Shown here: piece after piece, positions 11,568-22,500 of the stretch | Layout: each line of letters opens with the position of its first letter | How positions within the stretch are numbered: the stretch's first letter is position 1 | Source: Haliclystus octoradiatus | Taxonomy: Eukaryota; Cnidaria; Staurozoa; Stauromedusae; Haliclystidae | Direction of reading: 5' to 3' | NCBI GenBank assembly: GCA_916610825.1 | Contig: OU744446.1 | Span: 23,822,445-23,886,444 of the forward strand | DNA: 64,000 nucleotides | Program-made: the position numbers and the translations under genes | Notes under the pieces: model-generated | Databases searched by the model: none | What the model was told of the DNA's origin: nothing | What the model saw: the letters and a program-made list of their open reading frames with translations, nothing else

Positions 11568-12922
11568 TTATACCACTTTTGAATCTACCCAATAGGTAAC
11601 AGACTTGATCTCTTGTCGTATAGCATCTCTGGCGTTATTGACAAGGCGTACCATAATTAATGAGGCTACCAATTCTGTTCTAGGTATTGTCCATCCACGA
11701 ACAGGTGTCACAAGTGCTTTTGCTGCCACGAATCGAACAGCATGTGTACCATTTTTCAACTTCCATCTGAGGTAAACACAGGCACCAAATCCTTTTTCCC
11801 CACCATCAGCAAATGCATGTAACTCAGGTTGATCTATTGCATCGTCTACTTTCATGCTTCTGGAAATGGACGTCCCCAGTTTTTCCTCTAATTCAGTTAT
11901 TCTTTGCATGCAGTCTTCAGTTTCTTCATCTGTAATGACTGTGTCCCATTCATATCCTCGATGCCAAAGTCCTTGCAATGGAATTCTGAGGTTGACCATA
12001 GCTGGAGCCAGTATTCCAAGAGGGTCCCATACTTCTGCTACCAGGCCAAGTATAATTCTTTTTGTCAGTTCAGATTTGCTTCTAATTAAATTCAGTACTG
12101 TGTTAATCTTTAATGAGATAGTATCTTTATCTTTATCCCATTGATGTCCAAGGATCATTGTTGTTTCATCTTCCTTTGTTTTATCATTATCTTTATATTG
12201 AACAAGTTGCTGTGATGTTTTCTTATCATCATTGTTTTCTTTGTTCATCAATTGTTCAATGTCTTCATTATTTGAGTGCCATTTCTTGATTACAAATTTT
12301 CCTTGCTTTAGTATTTCAGTTGTCTCTAAAATCACCTTTTCTGCTTCAATGATGTTTTCTTTGGAGTCTGCAACGTCGTCCATGTATATGTGTTTTTTTA
12401 CTATCGTTGCTCCAATTGGCCATCTATCAGCTGAAGTATTGGCCAGAAAATGAAGACTTGCTTGTGACAGATCAGGGCTTGGCGGGTCACCAAATAGTAG
12501 TCGATTCCATTCATACGCTGTAGGCTCAGAGCTTGCATCTTGTATCCACAGGAAACGATGATAAGGTCTGTCTTGAGGTGATATTGATATCATATTAAAC
12601 ATCTTCCGAATATCTCCAGTGAAAGCTATAGCTTCTTCTCTGAAGCCAACCAATACTTTGAAAAGTGAATTTAACAAATCAGGACCTTTTTCTAAAGCGT
12701 TCCCGATTGACATTCCTTTGAATTCTTTGGCTGAATTCCATACAACTCTTGTCGGTGTGGATGAGCTTCCTTCTCTCTTCACAATGTGATGTTCTATGTA
12801 GAATGCCTTTTCACCTTCTTTGTGTTTTACTTCAGTCACAAATCCCGAGTTGATGACATCTTTTATTGCCTTATTGTAGTCTTCATATTCTCCTGTTTTC
12901 TTCATTTTATCGACACGTTTCT
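11568..12922 (-). pseudogene. BEL reverse transcriptase and RNase H (pol, broken)
   Basis: The minus-strand frame has reverse-transcriptase landmarks: TRVVWNSA, GDIRKMFNMI, and the catalytic YMDD in HIYMDDVADS. An RNase H region follows with HAFADGGEKGFGACVY and the late YWVDS motif. It ends at the TAA stop at 11568. At the 5' side it joins the preceding protease frame by a one-base frame change at about 12920. The local bases do not form a canonical slippery heptamer in the zero frame, so an indel is more likely than programmed frameshifting. BEL pol is normally one long polyprotein, so this piece is a fragment. Confidence 0.9.
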
Positions 12923-14385
12923 TTAAACAGCACTGACATCATTGTAATTGTTGACCAAATTTTCAGGAAATCCTTCTTTCCATGGTAAGCTTACTTCAAC
13001 TCTGCCATCGTCATTAAACTTTGTGTGCTGTTGTGACATCTTGATGAATCTTGACTCATTGATTTCATTATCTGTACATACACATCTCTTTGTAGTGTTT
13101 ACTCCTGCCAGATCAGCCATAAACAGTTCTTTAATTTCATCGTTTGATTTTCTTGTTTCTTCGTCAAACTTTACTGTTGAAATTCTTTTAACGTTGGCTA
13201 CATGCTTGAATTTGTTGCCTTTTCCTCCAACAACTGTCCATCCCAAAGGGTATTCAATGGCTGTCGCTTTGTTTGCATTGACCACTTCTGTTTCCACTTT
13301 GTTCATTTCTTTGTGTAATGGTTGTACATCTCTTCCTAATAATATATCAATCTCTCCACCTTCTCTATCTACCATATTCTTTAGATGTTGTAGATGAGGA
13401 TTTTTGATAAAGAACTCCTCAGTTAATTTACTTGCTGCTCCACAGAGTTTTCCAATGGCATATGCTTCTATTATACCATGTTCTTGTATTGGTGTGAGGC
13501 GTCCAATTGTTAGACCATATTTTGTAGTTTTTTCTTTGTGTTTTCGTCCTCCTACCACTTCATACTGGATGATGGTATCTTCACCTTCTATGCCAAGGTT
13601 CTTCACAAATTCTGTTCTTACCAAGGTGGTGTCTGCGCCGCCATCTATTAGACATGTTGCTTTTTGGAGTCTTGGTGTACCATCTGGGTTGTTGTATCCA
13701 CTTTTGACCCAAATCTTGAGGATTGGTAATCTTGGTGATTCCTCGTCATTGACATCTTTGGCACTGTTGGCATTCACGGTGTTGGTAGATATTTTCTTAG
13801 CTTCATGATTTTCTTGATTTGTTGCACTAGATCGATGAAGAAGTGTATGATGGTCTTTCTTGCATTCTTTGCATTCTGATTTGGACTGACACTTGGGCTT
13901 GATATGACCTCTTTGAAGACATTTGAAGCAATATCTTTTACCTTTGATATATTCTCCTCTTTGCCATACAGTCATGTCTTTGAATTGTTCACATTCATCT
14001 ATATCATGTTTAGCATCTCCACATAGTAGACAATCTTCATCTGTATTTGAATTGAAACTATTGAACTTTGCTGATTTTGTACCGCTTGTGTGTCTTTCTT
14101 TTGTTGACCATGGCTTCTGTTGCTGGTTTTGTTGCTTCTTTTCTCTTTTTCTACTGCTTGCTGAATCAATTCTTCTCTCTAAGAATTCTAGAATGTAGTC
14201 TGCTGATAATTCTTCTACTTTAATGTCTGATGATTTTTTTGCTAATCTGTTCTCCTGTGCTAACTGATCCTCAATTTGATCTTCAAATTCATAACCAGTC
14301 TTTCGTTTTAAATCTTTCACGAACTCTTCATCTTTAATACGATATCCTTTACCAAAATCGTTAAGATACATCATATGTGTCCTCT
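12923..14385 (-). pseudogene. BEL gag C-terminal zinc knuckles and protease
   Basis: The frame encodes a Lys/Gln-rich segment, then Cys/His zinc-knuckle motifs (CLLCGDAKHDIDEC, CFKCLQRGHIKPKC, CKECKKDHH). An aspartic protease follows with active-site CLIDGGADTTLV and a flap-side LLGRDV motif. Its start overlaps the end of the upstream gag frame by a few bases in another frame (14371-14374), so gag is split by a one-base change here. The protease would mature the polyprotein in the virus-like particle. The piece is one of four fragments of a once-continuous gag-pol. Confidence 0.88.
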
Positions 14386-15232
14386 TGTTGACACAAACTT
14401 CTGAATTGTCTGAGCATCGTGATCTATCAGTGGCTTCAGGCGTCTAAAATCCCACATGAGTTCATCTGAAATCTTCCTATCTGTTATGACCAACTTTAGA
14501 GCCGTCCATGCGTCTTCAAGGGTTGATCTTCCTTCTATTGTTGCATGAAATGCTTCAGGAATGGTTTTTTCAAGCCATTGTAACTTAACATCATCGTCGT
14601 CTACTGCAGCATTCTTCATTGCAGACACAAATCTTTTCTTGTATGGGGAAAAGCTTTTAAAATCACCGTTCCACGAGTTAGGTGTAAATCCCGCTAACTT
14701 AATCGTTGGTATTGTTCTTGGCTTTGTTCCTTTTGATTCTTGAACTGCTTTGACTGCAACCTTTGTTGCTAATTCAATCATTGTTTCCATGGTGATAACT
14801 TGTGGAATATTATTCTGTTGTCTTTCAACATTTTCTATGTTTTCTTTTTTCTCATGCTTTATTAATTCTTGTTTCTTTTTTCTTTTGTTGAAATTTGCTT
14901 GATCTTCTTGTTGATCTTCTTGTTGATCTTCTTGTTGATTCTCTTGTTGATCTTCTCGTTGATTCTCTTGTTGACTCTCTTGTTGATCTTGATCGTTTTC
15001 CTGATCGTCTTCTTGATCGTCTTGTTCATCGTCGGAGTTATCGCTTGCATCGGTGACGTCATTATCCTTATGTGAGGCTGTTTCATCATGGTGATAAGTT
15101 GTGGCGCTCACTTTTGCTTTTGTTGTCTCCGTGTTTAATTCAAGTTGTTTTCGTTCATTTAATATTTGAAGTTTTTCTGCTTCAAAGTTTAATTCTTCTT
15201 GTTTTAATGTCGCTGTGAATTTCTCTATAATG
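14371..15232 (-). pseudogene. BEL gag central part
   Basis: The frame holds a long acidic, Gln/Asp/Glu-rich low-complexity stretch of repeated QQED and QQEN units. A capsid-like segment follows (PTIKLAGFTPNSWNGDFKSF, then LKPLIDHDAQTIQKFV), typical of BEL/Pao gag. Upstream the frame stays open past 15111 to about 15232, beyond the first ATG, and joins the N-terminal gag frame through another one-base change near 15238. The tandem gaa/caa-rich codons make a simple repeat at about 14890-15020. Confidence 0.85.
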
Positions 15233-15238
15233 GTTGCT

Positions 15239-15499
15239 TCACTGGTCTATATTTTCTTCGATTTCATCACTTAGCGCATTGTTTTCTTCCAAAACTGCTA
15301 CGTAAGTATTGCTAATTATTTTGTAGCTATCAAATGCCTCTGTAATTTTTCTTCGTATATTTTCCCATTGATCCAAATACGCAACCTTGTTTTTCGTCTG
15401 CTGGTGAAACGATTCTACTTTAAACAACTTTGATCGTCTCTCCCATTTTCTTCTCAAATGTTCGGCGTCATCGGCGAAGTTTGTAAATTCTGAAGTCAT
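15239..15499 (-). pseudogene. BEL gag N-terminal part
   Basis: The 86-residue frame starts MTSEFTNFADDAEHLRRKWE and is rich in charged helix. This is the usual coiled-coil-like start of BEL gag (AYLDQWENIRRKITEAFDSY). It ends at a stop that falls at a frame change into the central gag frame. The leader to the 5' LTR (15500-15715) is about 215 bp. Confidence 0.75.
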
Positions 15500-15715
15500 C
15501 GCGCTTCATCCAATCTTCGTCACTACCTTGATTGTATCCAAAATACTAATTCGAAACTGTTTGGTTTCCTTCTAATGAGCTTGGACGATTTCGAATACAG
15601 GGCCAAGATGAATAAATAATTACCAAGTCTTCTAATGTTTTGATAATAATATAATTCAAATAATAAAATTAACATACATAGCTTTACTCAGTAACAATCT
15701 TTAGCTTCATCTAGG

Positions 15716-16025
15716 TGTTCTTGTTTCGAATTGTTTACTTCTTTACTGATTTATTTACTATTACTGACACTGTTTATATACTATATTTTTGCTGACATGA
15801 AGATTATTCTAGTTTAAGAAGTTTCTAGGGATATTAGTTTACAAGTTAATTAATTGATTTTTACAGAAATTTCTAGTCTTCAATGTTTACAAAATTACAT
15901 GAATAAGAGGCAACGAATATTCCAGCGTAATCTAGCACGTCATACATTTGCTTATGTCACCTAATGTGCACACATACTATATGTAGATCTAATTATATAT
16001 GTTTTAAAAGATTAATTATTAAACA
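15716..16025 (-). repeat. BEL 5' LTR
   Basis: It has the same length and nearly the same sequence as 3-312. The leader and gag follow on the minus strand, which makes this the upstream LTR. Confidence 0.9.
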
Positions 16026-16818
16026 TCGAGCCTTGATCGTGATGGCTGACCGTGATATAATTTCGAGCCTAATGATATTGTCTCAAGTCTCGTGATGATC
16101 TGCCGTGTAATGCTGTTGAGCCGTGATAGTTTGGCAAGGGCGATGTAATGTACATATCCGCTTGTGAGTTTCGGATTAAATGTGAGATAAATTTGTGTGT
16201 AAAGCATAAAACTGAAATGTGCAGTGTAGATCATAGATGGACTATAATATAGGTCCAAGTACAGAACCCCGGGGAACACCACAACAAAGTTTTCTACTAG
16301 ATGAAAATTGATTGTTTTACAAAATGTATTCTATCAGATAGATAAGATTGTAACCATGATAATGCTTTGTTGTAAATTCCAAAACGGTACTCAAGCCTAT
16401 GTACCGGTCGTCAAAGCATGGAAGCTGCGCCCCCAAGAAGAAAATTTTTCTTGTGATTGTTGCCCCTGAAGCTGCAATTTTTATCGATAATTGGCTGTTA
16501 AAATTGAATTTTTTGCCATTTTCTTCATAAATTTGGTTGAAAGGGTGGATTTTGGCGCCCCTGAATTCAAATTTGATTGATTGCCGCCCCTAACTTTTTT
16601 CGACGCTGCCGCCCCCGAGATCTCGGCGAAAGTTACCATACTTTGCAAACCGGCTTGTGTAGTAGAATTGAATGATCGAATGATCGACAGTGTCAAAAGC
16701 TGCAGAGAGATCTTATAAAACAAGTATTACACCTTGGCTGTCGTTAATAGCACAACGAATGTCATTGTGGATACGTGTTGAAGCAGTTTCAGTACTATTT
16801 CCTTTTTTTACAAAGTGT
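16026..16818 (-). pseudogene. LINE reverse-transcriptase fragment, degenerate
   Basis: On the minus strand, 16665-16790 gives a reverse-transcriptase segment containing IHNDIRCAINDSQGVILVL and DLSAAFDTVDHSI. Around 16240-16310 the motif CGVPRGSVLGPIL appears, followed by a decayed YADD/TQIYL region. Both are typical of non-LTR RTs of the L2/CR1/Jockey groups. Between them, about 16390-16640, lies unrelated DNA rich in GCCCC and TTTT that breaks the frame. Stops and indels make the copy dead. The left end abuts the BEL 5' LTR and the right end abuts a MITE. Confidence 0.75.
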
Positions 16819-17200
16819 CTATTTGACCGGCAGTCGCAGTCATTATGGATTCAATTGCGTGTGCGCGCACAGGCAGCCAAATACGTCATTAACTCAATCC
16901 TGTGTTTCGCTCGTCCCAGGGTTAGGGTTAGGTTCAGGGTCCAAACACGTGATAACCACCCGGTTAGGGTTAGGGTTAGGATCCGATCACGTGATAACCA
17001 CGCGGTCGAGTATAAATCCATTTCTGTTCCACGCGGCTTCGTCGGTTGTCGTAGCTCATTCGGAGTGCGTCTGACAAGTGTGCAGGTCATGCTGGCTCGA
17101 TTCCAGGTCGTTCCAAAGTTTTAATTTATTTTTTATTTTATGTTCGTTCATAATATGCATACGTTGGTATCCATAATGGCTGCGACTGCCGGTCAAATAG
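16819..17200. mobile_element. MITE with internal telomere-like repeats
   Basis: Inverted termini CTATTTGACCGGCAGTCGCA (16819 onward) and its complement ending at 17200 enclose 382 bp. Two clusters of TTAGGG-type repeats (16917-16935 and 16962-16980) are joined by the duplicated cacgtgataaccac. The element lies in or beside the LINE fragment. A clear target duplication is not visible. Confidence 0.7.
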
Positions 17201-18397
17201 TCACAGCGTTTTTTGTATGCCAGATGTCAAGTTGAAATCTGACTTGAGAGTGTGCAGACTCAAACTCAACATCAAACAAATAGCGAGAACACTTAACAGC
17301 TAGGCTATTGATGAAGTCAAGGTGAATATCGTCTGATCATCAAATCATTGATTTCTGATAGTTTTCAATTGGTTTCAATAAATATTTGCTTTGTTTGTTG
17401 TTGGAAATTCAATTCACCGTCTCGTCAGAGTCTTTCAAGTTGAATAATTTAAATTTATTCCTTGGTTGCACGGTTACACACATTCGATTATTGACAGCCT
17501 CTTCGCTTTACAGATTGCAGAATAACTGTGATTTGCAAAGTAATTGGGATTTTACCTATGACTCTGAGTATCAACTCTACATTGTATAGTGACTGTAACA
17601 CTGTTCTAATCGGAACTGTGCTCTTAGAGTCGTAGCTGGCTCCAGAGTCGGCATAACATTTATACTTATATATTTGTAAAAACTAAATAAAGAGACATGA
17701 TTGTAATAAAATCATAAATATGTGAGAATCTGATCAAGTCAATTTCAAATATGGAATGATTGAAATAAAGTTAATACAGCTGGAAAATATGTGTCATAAT
17801 ATCTTCAGTGAAATGTATAAGCGTCTATAACTACTGTATTATCAACAGTTAAATCATTTAACAAACCTTTGGCCAACGATGATAGGCAATCTCGGGAAAG
17901 GTTTTAGAAATCACCAATATGGTTGACATCCTTTTATTCATCTATTTTCCATATATAAATTGCAGGGTGTGACTGTTGTTATCTGAATTGCACTGCACAA
18001 CAATGCAAATTGTTAGTTTTTATAAGGCAGTTTAACACACCATAAGGTCTATATTGATCAATATTGTGCTCAAAGTTGGCATCATACAAAAAATTACAAT
18101 TTAATAAAAAAAAAAATAGCTCCGCTACGCTCGGACTCATGGTGAATAATTTAATAATCAAAATAAACCAATGGAAATCAAATTCAATAGAATATCAAAT
18201 CAATCAAATCATCATGCAAAGAAAAATCAAATCAAATCAAATTCAAAAAAGTAAACCAATCCAATCGAATGGTATAAAAACTAGATCAAATAAAAAAATC
18301 AACTTCAATCAAATAAAATAAATTATAACAATATCCAAATAATATAATAATATAAAGAAAAATATATCCAAAAAATAAATCAAAGAAAACGTTAATG
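17201..18397. other. Non-coding stretch
   Basis: No exon with conserved features is seen. The ORF at 17386-17589 has no recognisable motif. 18100-18380 is A-rich low complexity with repeated aatcaaatc. Confidence 0.5.
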
Positions 18398-18478
18398 CAA
18401 ACCAATGGGATTGAGCCCCGGACCCCGCGCGCCTTATGCAGATGCTCCAACACTAGACCATACCAAGATATAACAAAC
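18398..18478 (-). repeat. tRNA-derived SINE-like relic
   Basis: The minus strand carries an A-box-like TGGTCTAGTGTTGGAGCA and, at the proper distance, a B-box-like GGGCTCAATCCC. The A-rich sequence at 18160-18380 follows on the minus strand's downstream side. This suits a tRNA-headed SINE. A tRNA gene is unlikely because the acceptor stem does not pair well. Confidence 0.45.
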
Positions 18479-19428
18479 GAAGTGATTTTCACTACTTATA
18501 ATTCAGTTGTGAGTTGTAAATGACGTGCGAAATTGTCTCTTTTTAAGCTGATGTCACTAAGAATTAAAACATTTTAATAAACCAAATAAAACCATGACGA
18601 CTGGCTTAGCAGTTTGATGTAATAAATAACTTCAGAAAACAATACAAACAATAAATATATAATACTGTCTTGTCTAAGCCCCCAAACAAATGATGAATTG
18701 TCAGTTTAAAAGTTCTCATGGTCAAAACACAACAACAATTATCTTCGAAGTTTCACCTCAAATAGTGATGTTACAGAACGATTAAAACCTTTCATTAACC
18801 ATTTCAAATGACAAGAAGAAGAAAACAATCATGTGTTCTACCAATGAAGAGATAATCACGATGTAAACTAATCCAGGAGTATTAGAAAACATTTCATTTA
18901 ATAATGCAATTGTAATCTCGCTAAGCTGCGAGTCGGCCATCATGGCGGGCAATGGAAAAAAATTTTGTCAAAAAAATTTTGCTAAAAATTTGGAATAATC
19001 ACACAGCATGCCCATTGTATTTTTAACAATAAAATGGTGTTTCTTGCACAATCGTTTTTTGTTCGACCTTTGTTAGCACGCAAAGCAGTATGTTGAACGT
19101 TATTTTAAAAGAACAATAGATTTAGTCAAAAATGAAATGAAATGAAAACGTTTCCACCATGACAGCATAGACTCAAGGTCACTTACGTAACCATGAGTCA
19201 AAAATTAAAATAGCAAATTACTAACAAAATGTATTATGCTGTCTACAGTACTGTAGGCTAATCAATTACTTATTGTCAAAAGTTGAATCAGATATAATTA
19301 TTAATTATTTTGAATCAGTGACCTTAGCAAATTGGAATATCCAAATTCCAAAGAGGCTTATTTGATAAACAAACATACTTGTATAACTTTAACGTTATCT
19401 GAATATTGAGGAATTTGATCTTTTTAAG
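18479..19428. other. Intergenic or 5' intron DNA of the kinase gene
   Basis: No exon with clear coding signal is seen between the SINE-like relic and the first recognisable kinase exon. The start codon and any N-terminal exons of the kinase gene were not found, so this may be part of an upstream intron. Confidence 0.5.
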
Positions 19429-19588
19429 GTTTTCATCTTGAGCAAGATGAGTTGAAGTCATGGCAAAAAGTTGCAGGTGGAGGATTTTCAAGTGTATTCA
19501 CAGCACGCCATAAAGGATCGTTAGTAGCAATCAAAGTGTTAAAGAAAAGTAAACACAAACTGCAAATCCTTGAAGGGACGCTTTTGAG
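19429..19588 (+). CDS. Kinase exon A: glycine loop and catalytic lysine
   Basis: The exon follows an AAG acceptor and an in-frame TAA just upstream, so it must start after about 19428. It ends before GTAAAT at 19589. It encodes ELKSWQKVAGGGFSSVFTAR followed by VAIKVLKK, and helix C with Glu48. Its last two bases join the first base of the next exon to make Arg53. Confidence 0.88.
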
Positions 19589-22500
19589 GTAAATTGCTTT
19601 CCTAAGCTACAAATAGGTATGTTATTATGTAGGCATACAATAATACAGTACATGTGATAACAACTTCAACTCTTTGCGTACTTTATCAAAGGAAATCATA
19701 TATCATAAAGGGTCATATATCAATATGGAAAAATACCCCTGTGAAATCAGTTCATGAACGTTTAATGGTGTTCATGAAAATTGGACGATTAAACATTCAT
19801 GAACAGTCCATAAAAGTTTATAAAGTTCATAAACTCAGCTAAATTTTTCACAGGGGTACAGTAGGTGTGGACTTACTTCTTGGTAAGTAAGATTAATCTA
19901 TGTATTCCCCTGTGATTTTGATATATTCGACAATAATAAATATGTAATTCCTTATGAAAACCATGCTCAAATTGATAATATCTCAATTATTTCATTATCT
20001 ACTTGATTAGTCCTTTTTCTATTTTATGAAAATTACTAGAAGTGGAATCTCGAGAACAGGAATTCTGCCAGGGCATCATCATCTGTATTATGTAGGCTTG
20101 TAGGAACCTTCCTGAACCATCTAGAACATTCTAGAACATAGGAGAACCTACATGACTCCCCGCATGACTCACAATGACCGTGCATGATCTAGCAGCTTCT
20201 AGCATTTATCTAAACACTATAAATACAGTAAATGAAAACTATGAAAACTATGAGAACTTAATGTACAGTCTACTATCAACATGTCAACTTGGAATTAATA
20301 TTATTATTCATAAGAAGAAATATACCATACAAATCAATTCAACCTACGTTGTTATTATCATTTCTTCAACATAATTCTACAGTTCTCATCAATTGGTCCG
20401 TCGAATTATAAGAACAACTCATCAATTGGTCCGTCGAATTATAAGAACAACTCATCAATTGGTCCGTCGAATTATAAGAACAACTCGTCAATTGGTCCGT
20501 CGAATTACAATAACAACTAATTATGAATAATCTTCAAGACTTTACAACATAATAAAATCTGAAAGTATTTTATTACAACATGGAATTGAACACAACATTT
20601 TATTCACGACCGCGGCATCAAAACAATATAACTAGATTGATTTTCACACTGAAGAACAATGGCATTTTACGTAACTAATCAAAATACGCAGAAAACACAA
20701 GAAATGGAACTAAACACAAGAAATGGAACTATAAACACAAGAGTGGAACTATGGAACTACACACGAGAAATGGAAATAAACACAAGAAATGGAACTGAAC
20801 ACAAGGAATTGGATTACCCAAAACTGAAGAGACTGAACTAAAAAAGTAAGATTTTAAAATACTGAACATAAACCATTGAACATTCCAACATTTTGGAACT
20901 TTTAAATATTGAACACTAAACATTGGACATTCCAACATCATAAAACTTTTAAATATTGAAACATTCAACATTCAACTAAGAACATTGAAACACAATGAAC
21001 ACACTAAGAATACTAAACGAACTAAGAAACACACTAGAACACACAACAGAGTTTAAAATTAAACACACAAGAATAAGCAACAACTCAAGAAAATACTGAA
21101 TTCATCAAACACACAAGAATAAGCAACAACTCAAGAAAATACTGAATTAATCAAGCACACAAGAATAAGCAACAACTCAAGAAAATACTGAATTCATCAA
21201 ACTCACAAGCAAAAAATATGACTATAAAAGAAACATTGAAGATTACCAAGCTCATAGAAGAAACTGAAATTAAACCAAATATAACACTTGTATGAAAATT
21301 TCTTTTTCTGGAAATCCAAAGCAATTAAACAAATTGGTATGCACCAAAATTGTAATGAATTTTCTCATTAACTGTTATGCAATTAGTCTATAAGCATATC
21401 TAAAACCTTCATTAATAGCTTCTTCTACTATACCATAATTACTTACATTTATATTTACATACATTTATTATTTACAATTTAGCATATATTAAAGCATTAA
21501 TCTTTCTCATTTTTAGCCTATATCATGCACCTTTATTTATGGCTCCGCCATCTGGCGGGGGGAGTTATGTAGGAACCTTCCTGAACCATCTAGAACATTC
21601 TAGAACATAGGAGAACCTACATGACTCCCCGCATGACTCACAATGACCGTGCATGATCTAGCAGCTTCTAGCATTTATCTAAACACTATAAATACAGTAA
21701 ATGAAAACTATGAAAACTATGAGAACTTAATGTACAGTCTACTATCAACATGTCAACTTGGAATTAATATTATTATTCATAAGAAGAAATATACCATACA
21801 AATCAATTCAACCTACGTTGTTATTATCATTTCTTCAACATAATTCTACAGTTCTCATCAGGCTTACACATTGATAATTTAAATGTATTCAAATGTTATA
21901 CAACAACGTAATGGAGTTGATAGGCTATCAACAATTGTGATCTTATATCATACTAGCAATTGCAATGAGCTACTCGCATTGCTGGTTAATATTGTAGGCC
22001 GCGTCAGATTTGAAGATCCCCTGCGAACAGTGGAAGTTATGATGTATAGCAGCAAAGACCCCAAAATCAAAAGATACGTTTTGAATCGATACGAAAAGTA
22101 CAAAACACAAATAAAACAGCAAGACAATTAAAAACATAGATCAAAACACAGCGATTCGAATGATACTACTTTCAAACATATTCATGGAGAATTCGGGGAG
22201 TTATTAGCGTACATGCGTTTGAAGCAACTCTCTTTTATATGTTAAGATGAATAAATCTCCTTAACATACAGTAATACATTTCAAGTATATTGAGACATTT
22301 CTCTCTGTGATTTTCAGGAATCTTGGACACGAAAATATTGTTGCATTTCGGGGCATCGGAAAATTGTCGAGTCCACTTTCTGGTATCAAATTCTCAAATC
22401 AACATTTCATTGTAATGGAATATGTGCCAGATACTGTCCATCGTTACGTTGGCCGTCGTTCAACATATGAAAGTAAAGGATTATCTCCTAGTGTTGTGTG

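Larger units (their letters stand above)
3..16025 (-). mobile_element. BEL/Pao LTR retrotransposon, degenerate, with nested 9.3-kb insertion
   Basis: Two same-orientation 310-bp LTRs (3-312 and 15716-16025, each TG...CA on the plus strand) bracket gag, protease, reverse transcriptase, RNase H and integrase, all read on the minus strand. A purine tract lies just inside the left LTR, which is therefore the 3' LTR. Coding is broken by at least three frame changes and one in-frame stop, and pol is interrupted by the unrelated insertion at 511-9829. The element minus the insertion is about 6.7 kb, normal for BEL. The BEL assignment rests on the LTR, gag, PR, RT, RH, INT order and on the integrase motifs. 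A target-site duplication cannot be tested because only two bases lie left of the 3' LTR. Confidence 0.9.
20099..21860 (+). mobile_element. TRIM-like non-coding LTR retrotransposon
   Basis: Two 293-bp LTRs (20099-20391 and 21568-21860), TGTAGGAACC...TCATCA, appear essentially identical and are flanked by the 4-bp duplication GGCT (20095-20098, 21861-21864). The 1176-bp interior has no gag or pol. A TGGTCCGTCGA primer-site-like sequence just inside the left LTR repeats four times in a 33-bp tandem array (20388-20520). Simple repeats of acacaagaaatggaact (20690-20820) and a 45-bp triplicate (about 21055-21200) follow, then a GGCGGGGGGAG purine tract before the right LTR. Near-identical LTRs imply a recent insertion driven in trans. 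It lies in the kinase intron A-B. Confidence 0.88.

Noticed and set aside
12905-12935. Programmed -1 frameshift between BEL protease and RT
   Set aside because: The bases do not form a slippery heptamer in the reading frame, and other indels and a stop occur in the same element, so decay is simpler.
16690-17124. 144-codon frame across the TTAGGG MITE
   Set aside because: It crosses the border of a LINE fragment and a MITE and translates telomere-like repeats.
18398-18478. Functional tRNA gene
   Set aside because: A- and B-box-like motifs are present, but the acceptor stem does not pair convincingly. A SINE relic fits better.
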